A DNA stretch of 64,000 nucleotides from Sphingobacterium cellulitidis (GCA_002245855.1 NOUX01000001.1:1-64000); one strand, 5' to 3'. Positions 1 to 10,282 are shown, numbered from the stretch's first letter. A program made the numbers and translations. Notes: generated by a model from the letters alone, not told the origin.

Positions 1-88
1 CTTTTTATTTTTTGCTATAATTCCAAAATCCAAAGTCTTCTTTTCTCGGACTTATTGAAATTAGTTAGTGTGATTCCAATTAATCTTC

Positions 89-862
89 CTAATAAACCTC
101 TCCATCAAGATTTGGCTGTTTATCTAATCCATCCTGAAATCCCATGGATGCATGTGTTCCATCACAAAATGGTTTATTTGACGATTGCCCACAGCGACAT
201 AAGGTCTGTCTATTCCGAACTTCATAATATTTACCATTAGCACTCTTCAGGGGAATCCCTCCCCATAATGCCAAAGGTCCCGCACAACTGTTAGGCATAT
301 CCTCGATCAATCCTACTCGAGCTTTGATATCCTTATCTTCAATTGGCTTTCCTCCATCCCAAACGATTAATCTACCTGCAGGACAATGATGAGCCATGGA
401 TACACTTAGTTCTACAGATTCATGATTCGCCTCCATCACCTCATTCCAGATCCGTTGCCCATTATCACAAAATCGAGCAAATGCACATAATTTCTCATCA
501 TCAGATAAGGAAACTACAGGTCCTTCAATAATTTCGGCAGTAACGAATTCCGGTTTGAAGGTCGCTGTCTCGGTTAGATTAACCCCATTTTCTCGTGCTT
601 TCAAATGGGAATTATCGCAATAGGGTTTGTTTTTTGAAAGGCCACATCGGCATAAGTAGGTGTCGGTATCCTCTGCTTTAAATTCTTTACCCTCCTGATA
701 AGCGATTGAGATTCCGGCATTATTAGCAATGATAAACTGTTGAATAATCTGGGCTTTTCCATGTAAAACATAAGGCCCATCCTTGGTCACTTCAATAGAA
801 ATACCTTCCTTATTCAACTCCGTTCCTAATTGAATATCAAGTTTATCTTTTTCTAGTTTCAT
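89..862 (-). CDS. Double CDGSH iron-sulfur domain protein
   Basis: This probably binds iron-sulfur clusters and may act in cytosolic electron transfer or redox sensing; no reaction can be named. Numbered from the ATG at 862, the first CDGSH-type site is C71, C73, C82, H86 in CRCGLSKNKPYCDNSH, with N in place of the usual G. A second, canonical site (CRCGQSSNKPFCDGTH) lies near the C-terminus. Between them is a Cys-containing segment (KLCAFARFCDNG ... HHCPAGRLIVWDGG) like the divergent 4Fe-4S domain found fused to CDGSH domains. An in-frame ATG at 886 would add eight residues, but MKLEKDKL is the more natural N-terminus. No signal peptide. It is monocistronic, with the 11-bp periodic repeat in its upstream region. 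Confidence 0.85.
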   Translation of the reverse strand: MKLEKDKLDIQLGTELNKEGISIEVTKDGPYVLHGKAQIIQQFIIANNAGISIAYQEGKEFKAEDTDTYLCRCGLSKNKPYCDNSHLKARENGVNLTETATFKPEFVTAEIIEGPVVSLSDDEKLCAFARFCDNGQRIWNEVMEANHESVELSVSMAHHCPAGRLIVWDGGKPIEDKDIKARVGLIEDMPNSCAGPLALWGGIPLKSANGKYYEVRNRQTLCRCGQSSNKPFCDGTHASMGFQDGLDKQPNLDGEVY

Positions 863-967
863 GTGATTGAATCTTTTTGGGAACATCCCCTAATAATGGA
901 TAATAAAAAATCCATTCCATTTGTTTTTTGAAGACCCCAAAAAGTCCCTTTCAACTTAAGGTCAAAT

Positions 968-1088
968 TCGATAATCCGCCGGATTTTCTCCGGACCTTGT
1001 TCGAATTTTTCCGACCAATGTCCGAAGAAGGTCCGAAGAAAGTCCGGCAAAAATCCGGTAGTAGGACGAATTATACTTGAATTTTTCA
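968..1088. repeat. 11-bp periodic intergenic element, copy 1
   Basis: From 968 to 1088 the sequence splits into consecutive 11-mers, most beginning CG or CCGG: at 979, 990, 1001, 1012, 1023, 1034, 1045, 1056, 1067 and 1078. Best-conserved units are CCGGACCTTGT, CGAAGAAGGTC and CGAAGAAAGTC. A related copy with the same phase lies at 55147-55267. By hand count, 54 of 66 bases match over six aligned units (990-1055 against 55169-55234). The minus strand has an open 76-codon frame through this copy, but differences between the copies are mostly amino-acid changing, so I treat it as non-coding. Function unknown. Confidence 0.75.
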
Positions 1089-1103
1089 TGAATTAGTATA
1101 CAA

Positions 1104-1148
1104 TAAAAAAAGGTCCTCCATCTATATTTTAGAATGGAGAACCTTTTA
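1104..1148 (-). terminator. Intrinsic terminator
   Basis: AAAAGGT-CTCCAT (1108-1121) pairs with ATGGAG-ACCTTTT (1134-1147) with one internal mismatch. A-rich flanks on the plus strand give U tracts, and the hairpin ends the minus-strand transcript from 1769. Confidence 0.75.
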
Positions 1149-1202
1149 AAAAAAATTTTATCCTAACTAGTTGTTGGGATCAATCTTATGGATTAGAATA
1201 TC

Positions 1203-1769
1203 TTATTTCAACATAATCCCTACAGAGAGGTTGATATGCTGGTGGGTAAAGTTGGATTCATAGAAATTTCCGCGTAATTGTTGGATTGCATACGTTGCGG
1301 AAACGGTAAACTTTGTTTTGCGAATAGAATCATACAAATAGAAGAATCCCATTTTTCCCATAAATCCTCTATCATAAACTGGACCTATGCTTGGAGCATA
1401 ACCTACATTGGCTAAAGCTCCTACTTTGGATACCAAACCAAAATCCATAAACGGCAATCGACCATCAATAAAGATTGGGAATAAATTACGATCATATTTG
1501 ATCGTCCTTACATCTTCATTTGCAGTGTTAGCAGATTTAGAATAATCTCCTCGAAGTGTTTCATTCCCTAGACCTAAACCTAGAAATGCTTTTTCATTAA
1601 AATTCCTTCCAAAAATAAAATGCAAGGAATAACCATTGAAACTACCTTCGTATTTAGGAATTTGAACTCCAATATTTCCACCAGCTTGGATCACGGTATA
1701 ATAGGTATTTTGTCCAAAACCGAGATGGCCAAGCAAGGACAGGCATAACACAGCAAGTAACTTACGCAT
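1203..1769 (-). CDS. Secreted beta-barrel-like protein, function unknown
   Basis: This is a 188-residue protein with a clear Sec signal peptide (MRKLLAVLCLSLLGHLGFGQ). The mature part is rich in Gly and aromatic residues in alternating patterns (YSLHFIFGRNF, LGLGLGNETL, INLSVGIMLK), like small outer-membrane beta-barrels of Bacteroidota. No enzyme motif is visible. It starts five bases after the holA stop, so it is probably co-transcribed with holA although nothing links the functions. I cannot assign a family; the barrel reading is inference from pattern alone. Confidence 0.6.
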   Translation of the reverse strand: MRKLLAVLCLSLLGHLGFGQNTYYTVIQAGGNIGVQIPKYEGSFNGYSLHFIFGRNFNEKAFLGLGLGNETLRGDYSKSANTANEDVRTIKYDRNLFPIFIDGRLPFMDFGLVSKVGALANVGYAPSIGPVYDRGFMGKMGFFYLYDSIRKTKFTVSATYAIQQLRGNFYESNFTHQHINLSVGIMLK

Positions 1770-1774
1770 AAGAA

Positions 1775-2782
1775 TTAGTTTAAGATTTTATAGATCAATT
1801 CGGTCAAGAGGTCTCCAGATTCAGTAAGATGACCAACATTCATTCCTTTGGATTTCAGATCGAATTCCTTGATGAGGTGAATAATTTCGAAGGTCTTCCT
1901 GCGGTTGAAATTCCGGGCAGCATATTCATATTCTTTCACAAAGAAAGGATGAACTCCAAGTTGCTTGGCCGCTGCAGCCGAGGATTTATCAGGCAGGTAA
2001 TGGTATTTTAGAATTTTGGTAAAGTAAGTCCCCAGAGATCCTATGACTACAGGCATGGGGTTACTTTTGGGATTTGCAGCAAAATAATCAACGATTTGAA
2101 ATGCTTTCAAAGCATTTCGTTTTGAAAGCGCTGTATTCAATTCGAAAACATTGAAATCTTTACTGATACCAATATTCTGTTCCACATCCGTGGTTGTAAT
2201 TTCTTTATCAGCTGCAATATTCAATTGCAGTTTTTCGATTTCATTGGCAATCTTAGAAAGGTCGGTTCCCAGATATTCGGCCATCAATGCCGCAGCTTGA
2301 GGATGTAATTTCCGACCGGAAGCTTGCAACTGTTCGCTGATCCATGCCGCAACCTTATCATCGTAGAGCTTATTTGACTCAAGGACCACCCCTGCTTTCT
2401 CCAGCAATTTGAAAGATTTTTTCCGCTTATCAAACTTGCTGTATTTATGTGCAAAGACCAATACAGTGGTTGGTGTGGGTTGCTCCAGATATTTTTGCAG
2501 CAAATCATCATCTTTCCATTTGAGGTTTTGGGCTTCTTTGACCACGATTACCTGATGATTGCTCATCATGGGATAACGTTTGGCCATACTGATAATATTT
2601 GAAAAATCAGTATCCTTTCCATAGACGACGGATTGGTCGAATCCTTTTTGGGCATCATCCAGGACAGAATGTTCGATAGCATCGGAAATCAGGTCGATAA
2701 AATAGGGTTCTTCACCATGCAACAGGTAAACGGGTGCTAGTTTTTTTTTCTTGATATCAGATAATATGGTTTGGACATTCAT
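1775..2782 (-). CDS. holA: DNA polymerase III subunit delta
   Basis: Delta is the clamp-loader subunit that opens the beta sliding clamp during replication. The protein is 335 residues, normal for the family, and begins with the conserved N-terminal pattern IKKKKLAPVYLLHGEEPYFIDLI, the degenerate P-loop-like region of delta. Other family blocks follow: VIVVKEAQNLKWK, TVLVFAHKYSKFDKRKK, and the C-terminal collar region ending LTESGDLLTELIYKIL. It is divergent from the nuclease-fold gene at 2855, 72 bp away. A TAnnTTTG box is readable on the minus strand at 2804-2797, 14 bp from the ATG. Confidence 0.93.
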   Translation of the reverse strand: MNVQTILSDIKKKKLAPVYLLHGEEPYFIDLISDAIEHSVLDDAQKGFDQSVVYGKDTDFSNIISMAKRYPMMSNHQVIVVKEAQNLKWKDDDLLQKYLEQPTPTTVLVFAHKYSKFDKRKKSFKLLEKAGVVLESNKLYDDKVAAWISEQLQASGRKLHPQAAALMAEYLGTDLSKIANEIEKLQLNIAADKEITTTDVEQNIGISKDFNVFELNTALSKRNALKAFQIVDYFAANPKSNPMPVVIGSLGTYFTKILKYHYLPDKSSAAAAKQLGVHPFFVKEYEYAARNFNRRKTFEIIHLIKEFDLKSKGMNVGHLTESGDLLTELIYKILN

Positions 2783-2820
2783 GCTGTACGAAAGTACAAA
2801 AATAGATAGACTTTTGGGAG

Positions 2821-2851
2821 TTGGAAAAGGTTGGAAAATTTCGTAATTTTG
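2821..2851 (+). promoter_or_regulatory. Bacteroidota-type promoter abutting a start codon
   Basis: TTG (2821-2823), 20 bp, then TAATTTTG (2844-2851) fits the TTG-N17-23-TAnnTTTG pattern. The box ends three bases before the ATG at 2855, so transcription would begin at or near the start codon, suggesting a leaderless mRNA. Confidence 0.5.
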
Positions 2852-2854
2852 TAA

Positions 2855-3325
2855 ATGTTTAGACCAGTTCCTTTGAACTTACCGCCCTTTCCGGCAAAAA
2901 TCAGCAAAAAACAGGATCAGTATTACATTTTCGACGAACTGCGGAAGAAGCATTTGTTGTTGACACCGGAGGAGTGGGTACGACAACACTGGGTAAGTCA
3001 TTTGAACAAGCATTATCAATATCCGATGGCGTTGATGAAGATTGAGGGTGGATTATCCTTAAACGAGTTACAAAAGCGCAGTGATTTGGTGATTTATAAC
3101 CGCGAGGGCTCACGCGTACTTTTGGCAGAATTTAAGGCTCCATCTGTCAAAATAACAGAAAAAGTCTTCGAACAGATCGCAAATTACAACAGTATTTATA
3201 AAATTCCCCTTCTTTTAGTCAGTAATGGAATTGAGCATTATTATTGTAGAATAAATTTCGAGCAGGAGAATTTCACATTTATAACGGAACTGCCATCTTT
3301 TAATCAGGAAGATTTTGGATATTAA
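2855..3325 (+). CDS. HSDR_N-type PD-(D/E)XK nuclease-fold protein (orphan)
   Basis: This 156-residue protein resembles the isolated N-terminal nuclease-fold domain of type I restriction R subunits (HSDR_N_2 family). The core reads RSDLVIYNREGSRVLLAEFKAP, giving the D ... E-x-K pattern of the PD-(D/E)XK fold. A conserved Gln/Tyr helix follows (VFEQIANYNSIYKIPLLLVSNG). No helicase domain, HsdM or HsdS gene is nearby, so it is not a restriction system as it stands. Such stand-alone proteins are common in Bacteroidota near holA (from memory). DNA repair or nucleic-acid processing is possible but unproven. Confidence 0.75.
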   Translation: MFRPVPLNLPPFPAKISKKQDQYYIFDELRKKHLLLTPEEWVRQHWVSHLNKHYQYPMALMKIEGGLSLNELQKRSDLVIYNREGSRVLLAEFKAPSVKITEKVFEQIANYNSIYKIPLLLVSNGIEHYYCRINFEQENFTFITELPSFNQEDFGY

Positions 3326-3367
3326 AATAAATATTATATTAGTAGTTTAAAGACAGAAGGACACACA

Positions 3368-4066
3368 ATGAATATAGATAAGAACGAATTTAGAAAATAT
3401 GCGATTAAGCATCATAGAATTGGTAGCCAACATGTAGATGGTTATATTTCTAGGTTACAACAACAGATTCCGAGCAACTTGACACCTTATATTATTGAGG
3501 AGCGTCAATTGAATGTGGCTCAGATGGACGTTTTTTCACGCTTGATGATGGATCGTATTATCTTTTTAGGAGATGGGATCAATGATCAGGTTGCTAATAT
3601 CGTTCAAGCGCAGTTGTTGTTTTTACAATCGACGGATGCACAACGCGACATTCAGATTTACATTAACTCTCCAGGGGGTAGTGTATATGCTGGATTAGGT
3701 ATTTATGATACTATGCAATATATTTCTCCGGACGTTGCGACTATCTGTACAGGTATGGCGGCATCCATGGGAGCGGTATTATTAGTAGCGGGTGCAAAAG
3801 GTAAACGTGCCGCATTACGTCATTCACGAGTTATGATCCACCAACCATCAGGCGGTGCACAGGGTGTTGCTGCGGATATGGAGATCAACTTACGTGAGAT
3901 GTTGAAATTAAAAGAAGAATTATATACGATTATTGCTGATCATTCCGGCCAGACATATGACTGGGTTGAGAAGTCATCAGATCGTGATTATTGGATGCGT
4001 GCCGCTGAAGCCAAAGAGTTTGGTATGATAGATGAGGTATTGCTACCTAAGAAAGAAACAAAATAA
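3368..4066 (+). CDS. clpP: ATP-dependent Clp protease proteolytic subunit
   Basis: ClpP is the serine peptidase that forms the double-ring barrel of the Clp protease and degrades proteins fed to it by ClpX. The catalytic triad is readable: Ser133 in GMAASMGA, His158 in VMIHQPSG, and Asp207 in SSDRDYWM. Spacing matches the E. coli enzyme (25 and 74 residues from the Ser). The N-terminal 40-50 residues are longer than in mature ClpP and probably include a processed propeptide. clpX begins five bases after the stop, so the two form an operon. Confidence 0.97.
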   Translation: MNIDKNEFRKYAIKHHRIGSQHVDGYISRLQQQIPSNLTPYIIEERQLNVAQMDVFSRLMMDRIIFLGDGINDQVANIVQAQLLFLQSTDAQRDIQIYINSPGGSVYAGLGIYDTMQYISPDVATICTGMAASMGAVLLVAGAKGKRAALRHSRVMIHQPSGGAQGVAADMEINLREMLKLKEELYTIIADHSGQTYDWVEKSSDRDYWMRAAEAKEFGMIDEVLLPKKETK

Positions 4067-4071
4067 AAACA

Positions 4072-5322
4072 ATGAGTAAATCGAACAATAGAGATATCCA
4101 TTGCTCATTTTGCGGCATCAGTAAAAATGAGGCGCAAATGCTTATTGCGGGTGATGGTGCGCATATCTGCGACAGATGTGTGCAACAAGCTGGGGAGATT
4201 TTGGCGGAAGAGCTTAAGCAACGCAAGAATAAATCTATTCAAACTGCTCTTAAATTAATCCGACCAAAGGAAATCAAAGAACATTTGGATCAATATGTGA
4301 TTGGCCAAGATGATGCTAAGAAAGTTATTTCTGTAGCGGTTTACAATCATTACAAGCGTTTAAACCAACGTATTGATTCGGATGAGACTGAGATTGAGAA
4401 ATCAAACTTGATTATCGTTGGAGAAACCGGTACAGGTAAGACCTTATTGGCTAAAACCGTTGCCAAGATCCTGAATGTACCATTTTGTATCGTCGATGCA
4501 ACGGTATTGACAGAGGCAGGTTATGTAGGTGAGGATGTTGAGAGTATCTTGACGAGATTATTGCAAGCGGCGGATTATGATGTTGCTGCAGCAGAACGTG
4601 GAATCATCTATATTGATGAGATCGACAAAATTGCGAGAAAAAGTGATAACCCATCCATTACTCGCGATGTATCTGGTGAAGGTGTTCAACAAGCTTTATT
4701 GAAGATCTTGGAAGGTACGAATGTGAATGTTCCACCTCAAGGTGGTCGTAAGCATCCGGATCAAAAAATGATCTCGGTAAACACCAGCAATATCTTATTT
4801 ATTTGTGGTGGAGCTTTTGATGGTATTCAAAAGAAAATTGCAAACAGATTGAGAACGCAGACTGTTGGTTATAAAATGAAAGATGAAGATCAGGAAATCG
4901 ACCTGAACAACTTATATAAATACATCACGCCGCAAGATTTGAAAAACTTCGGTTTGATTCCAGAGTTGATTGGTCGTCTTCCTGTATTGACGCATCTGAA
5001 TCCATTGGATAAGGAAACATTATTGAATATCCTGACCAAGCCAAAAAATGCTTTAGTAAAACAGTACATTAAATTGTTCGAGTACGAGGGCGTTAAATTA
5101 TCATTTGAACCTGAGGTTTATGACTTTATTGTTGACAAGGCATGGGAGTTTAAATTAGGGGCTCGAGGATTACGGAGCATTTGTGAGGCCATTATGCTGG
5201 ACGCGATGTTTGAGACGCCGAGCAATAAGGAAAACACAGAAGACAAGACCTTGCAGATAAGTTTGGATTACGCAAAGAACAAATTTGCCAAGACAGACTT
5301 TAAAAAATTGCAAGTTGCATAA
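4072..5322 (+). CDS. clpX: ATP-dependent Clp protease ATP-binding subunit ClpX
   Basis: ClpX is the AAA+ unfoldase that recognises tagged substrates and threads them into ClpP. An N-terminal C4 zinc-binding domain is visible at C11, C14, C33, C36. Walker A is GETGTGKT at 117-124. Walker B is [10 protein letters not shown], followed by the sensor region. The GYVGEDVE pore loop and the [12 protein letters not shown]-terminal region are intact. The length of 416 residues is typical. It lies immediately downstream of clpP and ends 10 bp before a strong terminator. Confidence 0.97.
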   Translation: MSKSNNRDIHCSFCGISKNEAQMLIAGDGAHICDRCVQQAGEILAEELKQRKNKSIQTALKLIRPKEIKEHLDQYVIGQDDAKKVISVAVYNHYKRLNQRIDSDETEIEKSNLIIVGETGTGKTLLAKTVAKILNVPFCIVDATVLTEAGYVGEDVESILTRLLQAADYDVAAAERGIIYIDEIDKIARKSDNPSITRDVSGEGVQQALLKILEGTNVNVPPQGGRKHPDQKMISVNTSNILFICGGAFDGIQKKIANRLRTQTVGYKMKDEDQEIDLNNLYKYITPQDLKNFGLIPELIGRLPVLTHLNPLDKETLLNILTKPKNALVKQYIKLFEYEGVKLSFEPEVYDFIVDKAWEFKLGARGLRSICEAIMLDAMFETPSNKENTEDKTLQISLDYAKNKFAKTDFKKLQVA

Positions 5323-5331
5323 AAACCTAAA

Positions 5332-5358
5332 CCCTCGCCTACGTTGCGAGGGTTTTTT
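5332..5358 (+). terminator. Intrinsic terminator of clpPX
   Basis: The perfect stem CCCTCGC/GCGAGGG (5332-5338 with 5346-5352) has a 7-nt loop and is followed by six T residues. Confidence 0.9.
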
Positions 5359-5390
5359 GTATTATTAGATTATTAAGAAAGGATGAAATT

Positions 5391-6230
5391 ATGACTAAAA
5401 AGAAAACTGAAAACCAAGAGAATATCCAAGAAGTTAACTCCCCTATTAAAGCAGGATTAAAAACCAAAGAAGATATTGTAAACAATTGGTTGCCAAGATA
5501 TACCGGGAGACCTTTGGAAGAGTTTGGTGAATATATTTTATTGACGAATTTCAGCAATTACGTCAAACTATTTTCTCAGATGCATGGGGATGCTCCTATT
5601 CTCGGAGAGGATAAACCTATGCAAACTTGTACAGCGGATGGCATTACCATTATTAATTTTGGGATGGGTTCACCGGTTGCAGCAACCGTGATGGATTTAC
5701 TGACTGCCATTCATCCAAAAGCCGTATTATTCCTTGGGAAAACTGGTGTCTTGAAAAAGAAAATTGATGTTGGGGAATTGATATTGCCGATTGCAGCCAT
5801 TCGTGGAGAGGGAACATCCAATGATTACTTACCAGCAGAGGTACCTTCCTTACCGGCCTTCGCCATGCAGAAAGCAATCTCTACGACCATTCGTGATCAC
5901 TCCAGGGATTATTGGACCGGAACGGTTTACACAACTAACCGTCGGGTTTGGGAACATGACAAGCAATTTAAGAAATACCTGAAGAGCATTCGTGCGATGG
6001 CTGTTGATATGGAAACAGCGACCATCTTCTCGGTGGGTTTTGCGAATAAAATTCCGACAGGAGCCTTATTGTTGGTTTCTGATCAGCCGATGGTTCCAGA
6101 AGGTGTAAAAACTGATAAATCAGATGTAACAGTAACCAAATCTTATGTGGAGACCCATGTAAAGATTGGTATTGATGCCTTGAAGCAATTAATCAATAAT
6201 GGATTAACGGTAAAACATCTGAAGTTCTAA
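5391..6230 (+). CDS. amn: AMP nucleosidase, short Bacteroidota form
   Basis: This enzyme hydrolyses AMP to adenine and ribose 5-phosphate, balancing the adenylate pool. The protein has the phosphorylase/nucleosidase (PNP/UDP) fold. Markers are the Gly-rich loop TIINFGMGSPVAATVMDLL, the FLGKTG segment, and the purine-site block AVDMETATIFSVGFANKIPTGALLLVSD. At 279 residues it lacks the long N-terminal regulatory domain of E. coli Amn, as is usual in Bacteroidota. It stands alone after the clpPX terminator. A related purine nucleosidase activity cannot be excluded from sequence alone. Confidence 0.85.
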   Translation: MTKKKTENQENIQEVNSPIKAGLKTKEDIVNNWLPRYTGRPLEEFGEYILLTNFSNYVKLFSQMHGDAPILGEDKPMQTCTADGITIINFGMGSPVAATVMDLLTAIHPKAVLFLGKTGVLKKKIDVGELILPIAAIRGEGTSNDYLPAEVPSLPAFAMQKAISTTIRDHSRDYWTGTVYTTNRRVWEHDKQFKKYLKSIRAMAVDMETATIFSVGFANKIPTGALLLVSDQPMVPEGVKTDKSDVTVTKSYVETHVKIGIDALKQLINNGLTVKHLKF

Positions 6231-6277
6231 AAAATATCTACTTTTGTGGTAGACAACAAACAGACAGAAATTCACCT

Positions 6278-7642
6278 ATGTGGTATAACAACATTTTAGA
6301 AACCATTGGGAACACTCCCTTGGTTAAACTAAACAAGATAACGCAAAACTTAAAGGGCACTATTTTAGCCAAAATTGAAACCAGCAACCCTGGGGATTCC
6401 ATTAAGGACCGTATGGCTTTGAAAATGATCGAAGATGCGGAGGAAGCAGGTCTCTTAAAACCTGGAGGTACCATTATCGAAGGTACATCAGGGAATACCG
6501 GGATGGGATTAGCCATGGCGGCAGTGGTCAAAGGTTATCGTTGTATATTCACGACTACGGATAAGCAGTCGAAGGAAAAGATCGATGCTTTACGCGCATT
6601 TGGTGCTGAAGTTATTGTCTGCCCGACCAACGTTGATCCGGAGGACCCTCGCTCCTATTATTCTGTTTCAAGCCGTTTGGAGAAAGAAGTTCCAAACGCT
6701 TGGAAAGCTAACCAGTATGATAATTTATCCAACTCCAAAGCTCATTATGAGCAAACAGGTCCAGAGATCTGGGAGCAAACCGAGGGTAAGATTACACACT
6801 TAGTTGTAGGCGTAGGAACGGGCGGCACCATCTCAGGAACAGCTAGATACCTCAGAGAGAAGAATCCTAATATTAAGGTTTGGGGTATAGATACCTATGG
6901 CTCCGTCTTCAAGAAATATAAAGAAACCGGAATTTTTGACAAGAATGAAATCTATCCATATATCACTGAAGGTATTGGAGAAGACTTTTTGCCAAAAAAT
7001 GTGGATTTCAGCCTTATTGATTTATTTGAAAAGGTTACTGACAGGGATGCAGCATTGATGACGCGCGATTTAGCGAGAAAAGAAGGAATTTTTGCTGGTA
7101 ACTCTGCGGGAGCGGCTGTTGCAGGACTAATGCAATTAGGAAAAGACCTTAAAGAGGATGATGTGGTTGTGGTTATTTTCCACGATCATGGATCCCGCTA
7201 TATGGGTAAGATGTACAATGAGGATTGGCTTCGTGAGCGTGGCTTCTTAAAGGACGAAAAGTTGACTGCAAAATCCATCTTGAAGAAGCGTGGCGAGCAG
7301 GCTATCATAACAGCAGATGCAAACCAAACGGTGTTGGAGGCTTTCAATACCATGAAGTCTTTAAATATTTCACAGATTCCTGTAACCCAACAAGGTATGG
7401 TCATTGGAAAGGTTACTGAATCAGATATCCTGACGGCTTTATTGGAGAATCCATCCTTGAAATCCTCAGCTGTGGAAGATATCGCTACCAAGCCATTTCC
7501 ATTTGTGGATTTGAATACCTCCATTGACAAAATATCGGGATTGATCAACAAAGATACGCAGGCCGTATTGGTGGAAGATGAATTAGGCAGGATTAATATC
7601 ATTACACAATATGATATAATTAATGCCATTTCAGAAGTTTAG
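6278..7642 (+). CDS. cbs: Cystathionine beta-synthase (PLP domain plus CBS pair)
   Basis: This is a PLP-dependent beta-replacement enzyme that condenses serine (or O-acetylserine) with homocysteine or sulfide. The cofactor lysine is K43 in NPGDSIKDR, and the phosphate-binding loop GTSGNTG is at 69-75. Residues from about 335 to the end form two CBS modules (TVLEAFNTMKSLNISQIPV and a second repeat). The 454-residue architecture matches cystathionine beta-synthase rather than plain cysteine synthase, but substrate choice cannot be settled by reading. A TACTTTTG -7 box lies at 6239-6246. Confidence 0.85.
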   Translation: MWYNNILETIGNTPLVKLNKITQNLKGTILAKIETSNPGDSIKDRMALKMIEDAEEAGLLKPGGTIIEGTSGNTGMGLAMAAVVKGYRCIFTTTDKQSKEKIDALRAFGAEVIVCPTNVDPEDPRSYYSVSSRLEKEVPNAWKANQYDNLSNSKAHYEQTGPEIWEQTEGKITHLVVGVGTGGTISGTARYLREKNPNIKVWGIDTYGSVFKKYKETGIFDKNEIYPYITEGIGEDFLPKNVDFSLIDLFEKVTDRDAALMTRDLARKEGIFAGNSAGAAVAGLMQLGKDLKEDDVVVVIFHDHGSRYMGKMYNEDWLRERGFLKDEKLTAKSILKKRGEQAIITADANQTVLEAFNTMKSLNISQIPVTQQGMVIGKVTESDILTALLENPSLKSSAVEDIATKPFPFVDLNTSIDKISGLINKDTQAVLVEDELGRINIITQYDIINAISEV

Positions 7643-7688
7643 GATTTTTCCATTTTTTGGGTATATTTAAAATTATCTACCAAAAAGA

Positions 7689-8393
7689 ATGGAAAGAAAC
7701 GACAAACTTAAAAGATTAGAATATTGGGTAAAAGCACGTATTGGCAAGATAGCATTTATTGACGTTGAAGAAAAACGTGCTAAGGAATGGTATGGTAATG
7801 GCTATGGCGGTTTTTATGTAGACCCTAGCCTAGTCCCTGACAATGCGATAGTTTATTCCTTTGGAATCGGAGAAGATATTTCTTTTGATAAAGCGATCAT
7901 AGCAAAGCATGGCTCGAAGGTATTTGGTTTTGACCCTACGCCAAAATCCATCAATTATGTTCGCAATAATGAAACCCCGGAGCAGTTTTATTTTCATCCT
8001 TATGGCTTAGGTGAGAAAACCGAAATGGTAACTTTCCACTTGCCCAAAAACAAGGATCATGTTTCAGGAAGTGTATACGACCATAGTCTAGTCAACGAGA
8101 AGGATTCTGTGGAAGTTCTTTTAAAGGATTTTAACGAGATTGTAAAGGATTTGGGGCATACACACATTGATGTCTTAAAAATGGATATAGAGGGTTCAGA
8201 ATACGTTGTAATGGATGGTATTTTGAATTCAGGAATACCGATCAAACAGATACTGGTTGAAACCCACGAGCGGTTCTTCGAGAATGGTAAAGAAAGAGGG
8301 AAGAAGTTCTTTAAGCAATTACATGATCATGGCTATAGGATCTTTGCTATATCAGACACCTATCAAGAAATATCATTGGTAAAAAGTCATTAA
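7689..8393 (+). CDS. FkbM-family SAM-dependent methyltransferase
   Basis: This is a 234-residue methyltransferase of the FkbM type, a family that methylates sugars, lipids or natural products. Visible markers are the glycine/acidic motif VYSFGIGEDISFD, the acidic strand end KVFGFDPTPKSI, and the family signature IDVLKMDIEGSEYVVMDG. No glycan biosynthesis genes flank it, so the acceptor is unknown. It follows the cystathionine beta-synthase gene by 46 bp and may be read through from it. A shared bidirectional terminator follows. Confidence 0.8.
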   Translation: MERNDKLKRLEYWVKARIGKIAFIDVEEKRAKEWYGNGYGGFYVDPSLVPDNAIVYSFGIGEDISFDKAIIAKHGSKVFGFDPTPKSINYVRNNETPEQFYFHPYGLGEKTEMVTFHLPKNKDHVSGSVYDHSLVNEKDSVEVLLKDFNEIVKDLGHTHIDVLKMDIEGSEYVVMDGILNSGIPIKQILVETHERFFENGKERGKKFFKQLHDHGYRIFAISDTYQEISLVKSH

Positions 8394-8421
8394 GACTAGA
8401 AGGATAAACTTATTTATACAC

Positions 8422-8457
8422 AAAAAAGAGCTTGGAGATAATCCAAGCTCTTTTTTT
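8422..8457. terminator. Bidirectional terminator
   Basis: AAAAAAGAGCTTGGA and TCCAAGCTCTTTTTTT flank a 5-nt loop, with A and T tracts on opposite sides. It separates the convergent FkbM and DivIC/FtsB-like genes. Confidence 0.9.
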
Positions 8458-8761
8458 AGTTATTTTCTGGAGCATCTATTTCGGTAAGGATATAGACATC
8501 TTCATGGTCTTTTTTCATTTTATATTTTTCGCGGGCTATCCTTTGAATTTCACTTTGATTGAACTGCACATCTTTAATGGATTGGGAAATGCTTTCAATT
8601 TCGTTGGTATAGTATTCCTTTTCTTTTTCCAGCTTTGTTTTTTCAGTTTGAAAATTATACTGGGTAGTAATATCGTAACGGTCGAAAAAGCACATCCAAA
8701 CAATGAAAGCGACTCCGGCGATTAGATATTGATTACGAATAGTATTAATAAAGCGTTCCAT
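8456..8761 (-). CDS. DivIC/FtsB-like septum formation initiator
   Basis: This is a small bitopic membrane protein of the divisome, thought to link FtsL and FtsQ/DivIB homologues. From the ATG at 8761 it has 101 residues: a short cytoplasmic N-terminus, one transmembrane helix (YLIAGVAFIVWMCFF), a coiled coil (EKTKLEKEKEYYTNEIESI), and the family C-terminal motif IQRIAREKYKMKKDHEDVYIL. A TTG at 8773 in the same frame would add four residues but is less likely. It is downstream of eno, a placement I recall as common in Bacteroidota, with a terminator between them. Confidence 0.85.
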   Translation of the reverse strand: MERFINTIRNQYLIAGVAFIVWMCFFDRYDITTQYNFQTEKTKLEKEKEYYTNEIESISQSIKDVQFNQSEIQRIAREKYKMKKDHEDVYILTEIDAPENN

Positions 8762-8926
8762 AGGCTCAACCAAAGAAATTTAAATTCGGTTAAAGATAAC
8801 TATTTTAGGATGAACAAAACAAGGATAGAATCAGGATTATCAAATAATTAAATTAACCTATGTGGAAAAATAATCCTATCATGAAGATGATGTATCATAG
8901 GTAGGTAAAAAGCGAATTTATTCCAT

Positions 8927-8955
8927 AAAAAAAAGGAACCGATTGGTTCCTTTTT
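8927..8955 (-). terminator. Terminator of eno
   Basis: GGAACC and GGTTCC form a stem with a 4-nt loop and A/T extensions. On the minus strand it ends in a U run directly after the eno stop. Confidence 0.85.
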
Positions 8956-8971
8956 CCATATAATATGATAA

Positions 8972-10282
<1,311 letters not shown>

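Noticed and set aside
859..1089. 76-codon minus-strand frame over repeat copy 1
   Set aside because: It coincides with the 11-bp periodic repeat. The second copy lacks an ATG in the shared part, and most differences between copies change amino acids, so I list the DNA as a repeat rather than a gene.
7198..7629. 143-codon minus-strand frame opposite the CBS domains
   Set aside because: Antisense shadow of cystathionine beta-synthase; composition matches a reversed coding strand.
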